Source: an uncultured Roseateles sp.
GTDB lineage: Bacteria > Pseudomonadota > Gammaproteobacteria > Burkholderiales > Burkholderiaceae
NCBI GenBank assembly: GCA_946886855.1
Contig: CAMPJJ010000024.1
Location: 1-57,309 of the forward strand
Direction of reading: 5' to 3'
Length of the DNA: 57,309 nt
The first letter of the stretch is position 1; each line of letters starts with the position of its first letter. A model generated the notes under the pieces. The model searched no databases. It was not told where the DNA came from and saw only the letters and a list, made by a program, of their open reading frames with translations. Position numbers and translations under genes: made by a program. Of the stretch, positions 25,332 through 32,701 are shown one piece after another.

Positions 25332-27281
25332 ATGGACGCGGGCACGGGAACGACCACGGGCGCGGGCGCGGGCGCCGACCTCAGACAGCGCAACCTCGTG
25401 CTGTTCTGCGACGGCACGAACAACACGCTGACCGGCGGCATCGAAGACACCAACGTCCTGAAGCTGTTCGGCTACCTGCGCAGCCAGCAGCCCACCATCG
25501 AGTCGCTGCTGTACTACGACCCCGGCGTCGGCTCGCCCGATGCCGCCCCGCCCACCGGCCTCATCGACCTGATCAAGCGCCGCTGGGCGCGCATCGCCGG
25601 CCTGGCCTCGGGCCAGGGCGTCTACGACAACATCGGCGAGGGCTACCGCTTCCTGATGCGCCATGTCGACGAGCGCATCGACGACCGCATCTTCTGCTTC
25701 GGCTTCTCGCGCGGCGCCTTCACCGCGCGCGCGATCGTCGGCATGGTCAACCTCTTCGGCATCCTGCGTCCCGAGCACGAGGAGCTGATCCCGACGCTGG
25801 TGCGCATCTACTTCTCGCAGCCGCCGATCGAGGAACAGGCCGAGGGCCGCAAGCACTGGCGGCGCTGGCTCGCGCGTTTCGTCCACCGCGGATTCGCCAG
25901 ACCGGGCCAGGAAGGCGCGCGCGGCGCCCAGGGCGGCGAAGAGGCCACCGCGGCCTCGCGCAACCGGCTCGCCGAGCAGGTCCGGCGCAACTTCGCGCGT
26001 CCGGCGGACGTCTTCTGGGTCGGCGTCTGGGACACCGTGGAATCGGTCGGCCTGCCGCCCTTCGGGTCGCGGGACAACCCGGCCACGGCGACCTTCGCCG
26101 ACAAGAAGCACATGCTCCACGTCCGCCACGCGCTGGCCTTCGACGAGCACCGCTGGCCTTTCCTGCCGCGGGTCTACGACTCGCCGAGCCGCGTCGACAT
26201 CCCCGCGGTCGACCGCTTCAACCGCCCGATCACGCGCACGCTGCGCCAGCTCTGGTTCCCTGGCGTGCACTGCGATGTCGGCGGCAGCTATCCGGCGGCG
26301 TCGGAGGACAGCCGGCGCTATCCCCATGGCCGCACCGGACTGCCGGACGCCTCGATGGTGTGGATGGTCAACGAGGTGGCGAAGGAGCTCGGCGTCCCGC
26401 CGCTGTCCAGCCTGCCCGCCGGCAGCGACGCCTTCGGCATGCCGCTGCCGGAGCCTTTCGCGGGCACGCTGCCGCTGCGCCACGACGCGCTCCACGACAC
26501 GCCGCTCTGGGCGCTCGCCGGCATGACGGTGCGGCGCATGTCGACGGAGATCGTGCGCATTCCCAAGGGCAAGCAGAAGATCTCGGTCGACGTGCGGCCC
26601 CACGTGCCGCCGGCCCCGTTCCAGGGGCCCAGCGTCTGGGACGAACGGCGGTCCCTGCCGTGGCTGCTGTTCGCGGTCGTCGCCGCCGCGGTCTTCCTGC
26701 TGTTCTCCGGCTGGAACCTGCAACAGCTGCCCTTCCTGCAGTCGAGACTGCCCGCGCCGGGCGGCTGGTGGGAATGCCTGATGCGCAGCGCGGCGGCGCC
26801 CTGGGAATTCGCCCGGCACCAGGCGGGTTTCCTGATCCACGTCCTGGTCCACGGCTGGCCCGATCACCTCGACTGGATCCGCCAGAACCGCGCGGGCATC
26901 TTCTGGGGCCTCGCGTGGGACCTGCTCTTCCTGCTGGCGGCCGCCTACCTGCTGTCGCGGCTCGCGTCGCGCGTGTTCACGTGGCTGGCGGGATGGCGCC
27001 ACCCGGGCGAATCCCGGTCGCGGCTGCTGCTGGCCATCGGCTGGCTGCCGGCGCTGGCCTTCGGCGCCGACGCGCTGGAGGACCTGTCGACGCTGGCCGC
27101 GGTCGCGATCGAGACCCTCGGCATGCCCCGCCTCGCGGGCGTGGCGCTGCTGGTCATGAGCGCCTGCTCGATGGTGAAGCTGCTCGCCTGGAGCCTGGGC
27201 ATCGCCATCTTCGGCGTGGGCCGCGCGCTGCTGGCGGTGCTGCCGGTCAAGACGGTCGGCAAGGTGGGACGCAAGACCTGA
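25332..27281 (+). CDS. DUF2235 alpha/beta-hydrolase with C-terminal membrane segments
   Basis: 649 aa. DUF2235 (PF09994) is recognised from VLFCDGTNNTL at about 23-33, GYRFLMRHVDE, the nucleophile elbow G124-F-S126-R-G128 and FPGVHCDVGGSY near residue 316, which supplies the likely catalytic His. Catalytic parts of type VI secretion phospholipases (Tle1) belong here, but no secretion genes are adjacent. After about residue 438 there are three or four hydrophobic segments (WLLFAVVAAAVFLLF; GLAWDLLFLLAAAYLL; a pair near the C-terminus), so this is a membrane-anchored hydrolase. The N-terminus is Gly/Ala/Thr-rich. The substrate may be a lipid or ester. Confidence 0.87.
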   Translation: MDAGTGTTTGAGAGADLRQRNLVLFCDGTNNTLTGGIEDTNVLKLFGYLRSQQPTIESLLYYDPGVGSPDAAPPTGLIDLIKRRWARIAGLASGQGVYDNIGEGYRFLMRHVDERIDDRIFCFGFSRGAFTARAIVGMVNLFGILRPEHEELIPTLVRIYFSQPPIEEQAEGRKHWRRWLARFVHRGFARPGQEGARGAQGGEEATAASRNRLAEQVRRNFARPADVFWVGVWDTVESVGLPPFGSRDNPATATFADKKHMLHVRHALAFDEHRWPFLPRVYDSPSRVDIPAVDRFNRPITRTLRQLWFPGVHCDVGGSYPAASEDSRRYPHGRTGLPDASMVWMVNEVAKELGVPPLSSLPAGSDAFGMPLPEPFAGTLPLRHDALHDTPLWALAGMTVRRMSTEIVRIPKGKQKISVDVRPHVPPAPFQGPSVWDERRSLPWLLFAVVAAAVFLLFSGWNLQQLPFLQSRLPAPGGWWECLMRSAAAPWEFARHQAGFLIHVLVHGWPDHLDWIRQNRAGIFWGLAWDLLFLLAAAYLLSRLASRVFTWLAGWRHPGESRSRLLLAIGWLPALAFGADALEDLSTLAAVAIETLGMPRLAGVALLVMSACSMVKLLAWSLGIAIFGVGRALLAVLPVKTVGKVGRKT

Positions 27282-27334
27282 CCCTGCATGAACCTCGCGA
27301 CAGGTGATCGCCGAGGCGCCCCCGGCGTCAGACG

Positions 27335-27438
27335 AGCGGCTCAGCGGCTCAGCGGCTCAGCGGCTCAGCGGCTCAGCTGCTCGACCGCTCGACTGCTCGA
27401 CTGCTGAACTGCTGAACTGCTGAACTGCTCAGACGCTG
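27335..27438. repeat. Array of about 13 tandem 8-bp units between convergent genes
   Basis: Five perfect AGCGGCTC units (27335-27374) pass gradually into AGCTGCTC, GACCGCTC, GACTGCTC, GACTGCTG, AACTGCTG twice, AACTGCTC and AGACGCTG, without loss of the 8-bp phase. The array fills most of the 191-nt gap between the 3' ends of the DUF2235 gene and the DUF4124-like gene. It is non-coding, and the unit is not a multiple of three. Confidence 0.88.
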
Positions 27439-27472
27439 AGAGGCCTCGGATGCTCCGGGGCCCTTGCAGGCG

Positions 27473-27904
27473 TCAAAGGCCTTCCATCGCTTTCTCCTGG
27501 GCCTGTTCCTTCAGCGTGCCGCCCTTGGGCTTGAGCAGGTCGCGGGCGTTGGGGATGCCGGAGCTGGGCGACTCGGGCGCCGGCGGCGCCTTGTAGGCCG
27601 GCATGACGGTGATGGTGCCGCCCTTGACCTTCTGCTCGGTGCTGCCGGCCGGGCAGGCATCGTTGGTGTAGAGCACGCTGCCGTTGACCAGGCAACGGCG
27701 CGGGCCGCCGAGCGCCGGCCTCGCCGGCGGACCGTCCGAGGACGCGGCCGGTTCGTTGTCGAAGCGGATCTTGGGCACCTCGACCTTGTCGGCCTGGCGT
27801 TCGACCTCGCGGGCGGCGTCGCGCAGGAACGGGATCTCGTCGCGCTTCTTCCAGCCGACGACACCCAGCACGGCGACAACAATGATGAGCAGCACGGCTC
27901 GCAT
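27473..27904 (-). CDS. Membrane-anchored DUF4124-like protein
   Basis: 143 aa from ATG 27904, with GGGAG eight nucleotides upstream. An N-terminal anchor (MRAVLLIIVVAVLGVVGW) is followed by a charged region and then RRCLVNGSVLYTNDACPAGS at about 68-87. The Cys-x(13)-Cys and the YTNDACP pattern are those of the small DUF4124 domain of periplasmic proteins. The remainder is Pro-rich. It is probably a periplasmic, inner-membrane-tethered protein of unknown role, transcribed convergently toward the 8-bp repeat array. Confidence 0.72.
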   Translation of the reverse strand: MRAVLLIIVVAVLGVVGWKKRDEIPFLRDAAREVERQADKVEVPKIRFDNEPAASSDGPPARPALGGPRRCLVNGSVLYTNDACPAGSTEQKVKGGTITVMPAYKAPPAPESPSSGIPNARDLLKPKGGTLKEQAQEKAMEGL

Positions 27905-28087
27905 GACTTCTTCTCCCTGAATCGCCGGCCCTCTGTTTCGACATGATTCGACGCGGCGGGTGCGCATGATAGCCACGGCTTGTCACCTCCGCGCAACCTG
28001 GCGCAACGAACATGACACGCATCACGACCTCGATCGCTGTCATGGCCCTCCCCTCGACGCTCTCTTTCCTCCACGCCACGTCTTGCT

Positions 28088-28123
28088 CCCTCTCCCGCTT
28101 GCGGGAGCGGCAGGGGGTGAGGG
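28088..28123. repeat. REP-like palindromic element
   Basis: CTCCCGC-TT-GCGGGAG (28092-28107) is a perfect 7-bp hairpin flanked by CCCTC on the left and GGGTGAGGG on the right. This arrangement is typical of repetitive extragenic palindromes found widely in proteobacterial genomes. It overlaps the likely start (GTG 28117) of the following lipoprotein gene. Confidence 0.6.
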
Positions 28124-29322
28124 CCAGCGGCCATCGCACCCCACCGACCGGAAAGAGGGTCCTTGTGCCGCTGCTGCTCGCGACGGCAACCCTGGCCGCC
28201 TGTGGCGGCAGCGACGACGCCGGCGATCCGCTCAACGGCAACAACAACATCACCGTCTCCAGCCTGCGCCTCATCGGCCAGCAGGTGCTGCCGCGGCGGA
28301 TGGACTACGCGGGCACCGTCGTGGGCGGTCTGTCCGGCGTCGACTATGACCCGAAGACCGACAGCTACGTGTTCATCAGCGACGACCGCACGACGACCGA
28401 CTCCGCCGGTGCGCCCCGCCTCTACACCGCGAAGCTGAGCTTCGACGCGACCACCTTCAGCGCGGTGAACTTCACCGGCGCGGTGACGATGAAGCAGCCG
28501 GACGGCAGCGTCTATCCGAAGGTGCCGGACGCGAAGGTCGCCGATCCGGAGTCGGTCCGCGTCGATCCGGTCACCGGCAACTGGGTCTGGCTGAGCGAGG
28601 GCGACCGCACGCTGACCAGCACCCCGCCGCGCGTGATCAATCCCTTCATCCGTGAGATCACGCCGCAGGGCAACGCGGTGCGCGAGTACACCCTGCCCGC
28701 GATGTTCCAGATGAGCGCGCAGGAGACCGGCCCGCGCGGCAACCTGGTCTTCGAAGGCCTGACGTTCTCGCCGGACGCCCAGTCGGCGTGGGTGCTGATG
28801 GAAGGCGCGCTGATCCAGGACGGTGCCGCGTCGACGACGGCGGCGGGCAGCGCCTCGCGCCTGACGCGCTTCGACCGCGCGAGCGGCACGGCCAACGCGC
28901 AATACCTCTATCCGATCGAGAAAGTCCAGGCGACGCCGGTGCCGGCCGACCAGTTCACGGTCAACGGCCCGACGGAGATCCTGGCGCTGTCGGCGACGCG
29001 TTTCCTGGTGCTGGAGCGCAGCTTCTCCGTCGGCGTGATCGGCAACCAGGTCCGGCTCTACGAGATCGACACCGCCGCCGCCACCAACGTGCTGAGCGCC
29101 GCCTCGCTGGCCGGCGCGACGCCGGTGACCAAGAAGCTGGTGCTGGACTTCGAGACGCTGAAGACGCAGCTGGGCGGCATCGCCAACCTCGAGGGCATGA
29201 CCTTCGGGCCGAAGCTGGCCAACGGCAAGCGCAGCCTGGTCGTCATCGCCGACGACAACTTCCCCACGGCGGATTCGCCGACGGACCGCAACCAGATGCT
29301 GGTCTTCGAGATCCAGCCTTGA
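28117..29322 (+). CDS. Lipoprotein with phytase-esterase-like propeller domain
   Basis: About 401 aa from GTG 28117. This start gives a basic N-region (MRASGHRTPPTGKR) and a lipobox at ATLAAC. ATG 28012 in frame would add 35 residues read through the REP element and has no ribosome site; GTG 28165 would leave almost no basic residues. The body matches the esterase-like activity of phytase family (PF13449): VGGLSGVDYDPKTDSYVFISDD, DPESVRVDPVTGNWVWLSEG, FEGLTFSPDAQSAWVLMEG and the C-terminal IANLEGMTFG...VIADDN. It is a probable periplasmic or outer-membrane-bound phosphoesterase-like propeller. Enzyme activity is not proven for the family in general. Confidence 0.83.
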   Translation: MRASGHRTPPTGKRVLVPLLLATATLAACGGSDDAGDPLNGNNNITVSSLRLIGQQVLPRRMDYAGTVVGGLSGVDYDPKTDSYVFISDDRTTTDSAGAPRLYTAKLSFDATTFSAVNFTGAVTMKQPDGSVYPKVPDAKVADPESVRVDPVTGNWVWLSEGDRTLTSTPPRVINPFIREITPQGNAVREYTLPAMFQMSAQETGPRGNLVFEGLTFSPDAQSAWVLMEGALIQDGAASTTAAGSASRLTRFDRASGTANAQYLYPIEKVQATPVPADQFTVNGPTEILALSATRFLVLERSFSVGVIGNQVRLYEIDTAAATNVLSAASLAGATPVTKKLVLDFETLKTQLGGIANLEGMTFGPKLANGKRSLVVIADDNFPTADSPTDRNQMLVFEIQP

Positions 29323-29387
29323 ACTGGGGCGATGGCGGCGAGGACGCACGGCGCGCTCGATGCTGCCGGCGCACTCGGCCGTCACAT

Positions 29388-29418
29388 GGCGCGTTACGGC
29401 GATCACCCGTAACGCGCC
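29388..29418 (+). terminator. Perfect 12-bp hairpin after the phytase-like lipoprotein gene
   Basis: GGCGCGTTACGG and CCGTAACGCGCC pair without mismatch around a 7-nt loop, followed by TTTCGCCTT. It lies 66 nt after the stop codon and 96 nt before the beta-lactamase start. A rho-independent terminator is most likely, though the T-run is short. An operator role in front of the beta-lactamase gene is possible. Confidence 0.6.
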
Positions 29419-29513
29419 TTTCGCCTTCACGACTTCGCGCCAGCCTCTAAGGTCCGGGATGAACACCGCGCCACTCGCGCGGCCCGATACAACGACTCCA
29501 CGAGGCTTCATCG

Positions 29514-30719
29514 ATGCATGGGAATTCACGCGCCGCGGCGCGATCGACGACACGACGGGCGGCGCTCGCCGCCGCCGGCCTGGCACTCTGCTCCGCGCAG
29601 GCCGCGCCGGAGACAACGCCTGACGCCGCAGCCATCCGCGGGGCCGTCGACGCGGCCGTCCGCCCGATGATGGCGAAGCACGACATCCCCGGCATGGCCG
29701 TCGGCGTGACGGTCGGCGGGAAGTCCTTCGTCTTCAACTATGGCGTCGCGTCGAAGGCGTCCGGCAAGCCGGTCGACGACAGGACGCTGTTCGAGGTCGG
29801 CTCAGTCAGCAAGACCTTCAACGCGACCTTCGGCGCCAAAGCGCTGGTGGAAGGCAGGCTGCGGCTGTCGGACCACCCCAGCCGTTTCCTGCCCGCGCTG
29901 AAGGGCCACCCCATCGACCGCGCGACGCTGCTGAACCTGGTCACCTACACGGCCGGCGGCCTGACGCTGCAGGTGCCGGACGCGGTGACCGACGAGGCCT
30001 CGCTGCTGCGCTACCTCCAACAGTGGAAGCCCGACTTCGCGCCGGGCGAGAAGCGACGCTATTCGAATCCGAGCATCGGCCTGTTCGGCCGCGCGGCCGC
30101 CGCGGCGACGGGGCGTGACTACGCCGATGCGGTCGAGTCCGACCTGCTGCCCAGGCTCGGCCTGCGCGACACCTACCTGCGGGTGCCGTCGGCGGCCCTG
30201 CCGGACTACGCCACCGGCTACGACAAGGACGAGCAACAGAGCGCCCCGGACATGGCCGTGCGGGTCTCGCCGGGCGCGTTCGACGCGGAGTCCTACGGCA
30301 TCAAGACGACCGCGGCGGACCTGGTCCGCTTCATGCAGCTCAACATCGATCCGAGCGGCCTCGACGCGACCACGCGTCAGGCTGTCGAAGCCACGCACAT
30401 CGGCCACTTCCAGGTCGACGGCATGACGCAGGGCCTGGGTTGGGAGCAGTACCCGTGGCCGGTGTCGCTGGCGCAGCTGCAGGCGGGCAACACCTTGGGG
30501 AACGTGACTTCGACGGTCGTGCCGCTGGATCGCACGCCGAAGGGGTCGCGCCTGTTCAACAAGACCGGCTCGACGCGCGGCTTCGGGACCTACGTGGCGT
30601 TCGTGCCGGCGCAGCGCATCGGCGTCGTGCTGCTGGGCAACCGGCGCTGGCCGATCCCGGAGCGCGTGGACGCGGCCTACGCGATCCTGCAGCGGCTGCA
30701 GACGATCGAGGCACGCTGA
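29514..30719 (+). CDS. ampC: Class C (AmpC-type) beta-lactamase
   Basis: 401 aa. All three class C signatures are intact: S97-V-S-K100 in FEVGSVSKTF, Y183-S-N185 in RRYSNPSIGL and K350-T-G352 in FNKTGSTRGFGTYVAF. The length is that of chromosomal AmpC enzymes. The N-terminus STTRRAALAAAGLALCSAQA has a twin arginine before a mild hydrophobic stretch and an AQA cleavage site, suggesting Tat export to the periplasm. The enzyme hydrolyses cephalosporins and penicillins by acylation of S97. No divergently transcribed LysR gene (ampR) is next to it, so regulation differs from the classical inducible system. It ends 7 nt before the convergent DUF5329 gene. Confidence 0.93.
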   Translation: MHGNSRAAARSTTRRAALAAAGLALCSAQAAPETTPDAAAIRGAVDAAVRPMMAKHDIPGMAVGVTVGGKSFVFNYGVASKASGKPVDDRTLFEVGSVSKTFNATFGAKALVEGRLRLSDHPSRFLPALKGHPIDRATLLNLVTYTAGGLTLQVPDAVTDEASLLRYLQQWKPDFAPGEKRRYSNPSIGLFGRAAAAATGRDYADAVESDLLPRLGLRDTYLRVPSAALPDYATGYDKDEQQSAPDMAVRVSPGAFDAESYGIKTTAADLVRFMQLNIDPSGLDATTRQAVEATHIGHFQVDGMTQGLGWEQYPWPVSLAQLQAGNTLGNVTSTVVPLDRTPKGSRLFNKTGSTRGFGTYVAFVPAQRIGVVLLGNRRWPIPERVDAAYAILQRLQTIEAR

Positions 30720-30726
30720 GCCCGCC

Positions 30727-31215
30727 TCAGCGGGAGGGCGTCGGCGTTGGCGTCGGCGTCGGCGTCGTCGAGGATGCCGACGCTGCCCCAGTCGCGCTCA
30801 CGCCGCGGATCCCCATCAACTGCAGCTTCAACCAGTTTCCGCTGTTCACCGGTGCCGCGCCGCCGCAGCGCACGAGGTAAGGCTTGCCACTGATGCTGCT
30901 CTTCGAAGCGGCGAGATCGATGAACTGATCGGCGGTTTTCACGAGCTGCTTGTCCTCGAGGTATTTCAGCTTGCGCTCGAGATGGGATTTCGCCTCGGCG
31001 GCGGAGAACCAGTCGCCGTTGCGGTTGAACTCGCACGACGAGGCGGTCAGCTTGCCGAGCAGCGCGGTGACCTCGGCCTTCGCGGCCGGCGGCAGCGGGT
31101 CCGCCCAGGCGCCGGTCGGCAAGGCGACACCGGCGGCGAAAACGGCGACGATCCTGGCGGCTAAAGCGGCGGCGCACGTGGCGGTGAGCCGGATCAAGAA
31201 CGGTGGGGCACGCAT
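30727..31215 (-). CDS. Exported DUF5329-family protein
   Basis: 162 aa from ATG 31215; the longer frame to 31332 lacks a signal-like start. A signal peptide (IRLTATCAAALAARIVAVFAAGVALPTGAWA) is followed by the hallmark DUF5329 segment at about 60-115: LLGKLTASSCEFNRNGDWF, AKSHLERKLKYLE, QFIDLAASKSSISGKPYLV and C. The two cysteines (CEFNRNG and VRC) probably form a disulfide. The C-terminus is a Thr-Pro repeat encoded by a hexanucleotide repeat. Function unknown; likely periplasmic. Confidence 0.82.
   Translation of the reverse strand: MRAPPFLIRLTATCAAALAARIVAVFAAGVALPTGAWADPLPPAAKAEVTALLGKLTASSCEFNRNGDWFSAAEAKSHLERKLKYLEDKQLVKTADQFIDLAASKSSISGKPYLVRCGGAAPVNSGNWLKLQLMGIRGVSATGAASASSTTPTPTPTPTPSR
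30737..30766 (-). repeat. Hexanucleotide repeat encoding a Thr-Pro tail
   Basis: Five units of GGCGTC (one is GGCGTT) on the plus strand lie at the 3' end of the DUF5329 gene and encode alternating Pro-Thr. Copy changes would only alter tail length. Confidence 0.75.
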
Positions 31216-31343
31216 GGGCAAAGCTGGTGGTCGGTTCTGACCTGCGATGTTGCCATGCGCCGCGCCGTCGGACGGGGCGATGAGGCACACTCCGCTGCCA
31301 TCGCCCGGTCCTCGCGGCCGCCCCTCCGCCACTCGATCCCCGC

Positions 31344-32699
31344 ATGACGCGCCCTGCTTCCAGTCCGCCGGACCGGCCCCCTGCGGTCGGATTCCGGGAA
31401 GCCTTCGGTTTCTGGCTGAAGCTGGGATTCATCAGCTTCGGCGGACCGGCCGGCCAGATCGCGATCATGCATGCCGAACTCGTCGAGCGGCGCCGGTGGA
31501 TCAGCGAACGGCGCTTCCTGCACGCGCTCAACTACTGCATGCTGCTGCCCGGCCCGGAGGCCCAGCAGCTCGCCACCTACATCGGCTGGCTGATGCATCG
31601 CCGCTGGGGCGGGCTGGTCGCGGGCGGCCTGTTCGTGCTGCCGTCGCTGCTCATCCTGATCGCGCTGTCGTGGATCTACGCCGCCTTCGGCACCCAGCCG
31701 GTCGTCGCGGGGCTGTTCTACGGCATCAAGCCCGCCGTGACGGCGATCGTGCTGCATGCGGCGCATCGCATCGGCGGGCGCGTCCTCAGGAACGCGTGGT
31801 TGTGGGCCATCGCGGTCGCGGCCTTCGTCGCGATCTTCGCCTTCGACGCGCCCTTCCCGCTGATCGTGGTGTCGGCCGCCGTCATCGGCGTGATCGGCGC
31901 GCGATTCGCGCCGGCGGCGTTCTCCGGCGCTGGCGGGTCGCACGCGGCGCAGGCCGGCTACGGCCCCGCGCTCATCGACGACGACACGCCCCCGCCACCG
32001 CATGCGCGCTTCACCCGGCGTCGGCTGCTAAGCGTGCTCGGCGTCGGCCTCGCGCTATGGGCCGTCGCGATGGGTGGCCTGACGCTGGTGCACGGCGCCG
32101 ACGGCGTGCTGACGCGCATGGGCGGCTTCTTCACGAAGGCCGCGCTGATGACCTTCGGCGGCGCCTATGCCGTGCTGCCCTACGTGGTCCAGGGCGCCGT
32201 CGACCAGCACCACTGGCTCAGCGGCCCCCAGATGATCGACGGACTCGCGCTCGGCGAGACCACGCCCGGCCCGCTGATCATGGTGGTGGCCTTCGTCGGC
32301 TTCATGGGCGGCTGGAACACCCTTCCCTTCGGCGCCGATGCGCCCGTCCTCGCCGGCGCCGTCGCGGCCGCTGTGGTCACCTTCTTCACCTTCCTGCCGT
32401 CCTTCGTCCTCGTGCTCGCCGGCGGACCGCTGATCGAATCGACACACGGCAACCTGCGCCTGACCGCCCCCCTCACCGCGATCAGCGCCGCGGTCGTCGG
32501 CGTGATCGTCAACCTCGCCTGCTTCTTCGCGGGACATGTGTTCTGGTCCGGAGGACCGCACGGCCGCATCGACGTCGCGGCCGCGCTGATCGCCGCGGGC
32601 GCGGCGGTCGCGCTGTTCCGCTTCAAGCGGGGCGTGCTGCCCGTGCTAGGCACGTGTGCGGCGATCGGGCTGGCGTGGTCCACGGTCGCGGGAGTCTGA
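31344..32699 (+). CDS. chrA: Chromate transporter, long-chain (two CHR domains)
   Basis: 451 aa, the size of the bidomain CHR family. Repeat 1 starts FWLKLGFISFGGPAGQIAIMH (about 24-44) and contains LNYCMLLPGPEAQQLATYIGW. Repeat 2 starts FFTKAALMTFGGAYAVLPYV with GLALGETTPGPLIMVVAFVGF. About ten to twelve membrane helices. The family exports chromate from the cytoplasm using the membrane potential, giving chromate resistance; sulfate is the usual analogue. No chrB regulator is adjacent. The stop codon lies 2 nt before the TTG start of the next gene, implying translational coupling. Confidence 0.93.
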   Translation: MTRPASSPPDRPPAVGFREAFGFWLKLGFISFGGPAGQIAIMHAELVERRRWISERRFLHALNYCMLLPGPEAQQLATYIGWLMHRRWGGLVAGGLFVLPSLLILIALSWIYAAFGTQPVVAGLFYGIKPAVTAIVLHAAHRIGGRVLRNAWLWAIAVAAFVAIFAFDAPFPLIVVSAAVIGVIGARFAPAAFSGAGGSHAAQAGYGPALIDDDTPPPPHARFTRRRLLSVLGVGLALWAVAMGGLTLVHGADGVLTRMGGFFTKAALMTFGGAYAVLPYVVQGAVDQHHWLSGPQMIDGLALGETTPGPLIMVVAFVGFMGGWNTLPFGADAPVLAGAVAAAVVTFFTFLPSFVLVLAGGPLIESTHGNLRLTAPLTAISAAVVGVIVNLACFFAGHVFWSGGPHGRIDVAAALIAAGAAVALFRFKRGVLPVLGTCAAIGLAWSTVAGV

Positions 32700-32701
32700 C
32701 C

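Noticed and set aside
23270..27307. Plus-strand open frame of 1345 codons crossing the cyclase and DUF2235 genes
   Set aside because: It is antisense to a clear GGDEF protein and out of frame with DUF2235; composition is typical of a GC shadow frame.
31247..32701. Extension of the PD-(D/E)XK-like protein through chrA
   Set aside because: It would overlap the entire chromate transporter in another frame; a ribosome site before TTG 32702 gives a simpler start.
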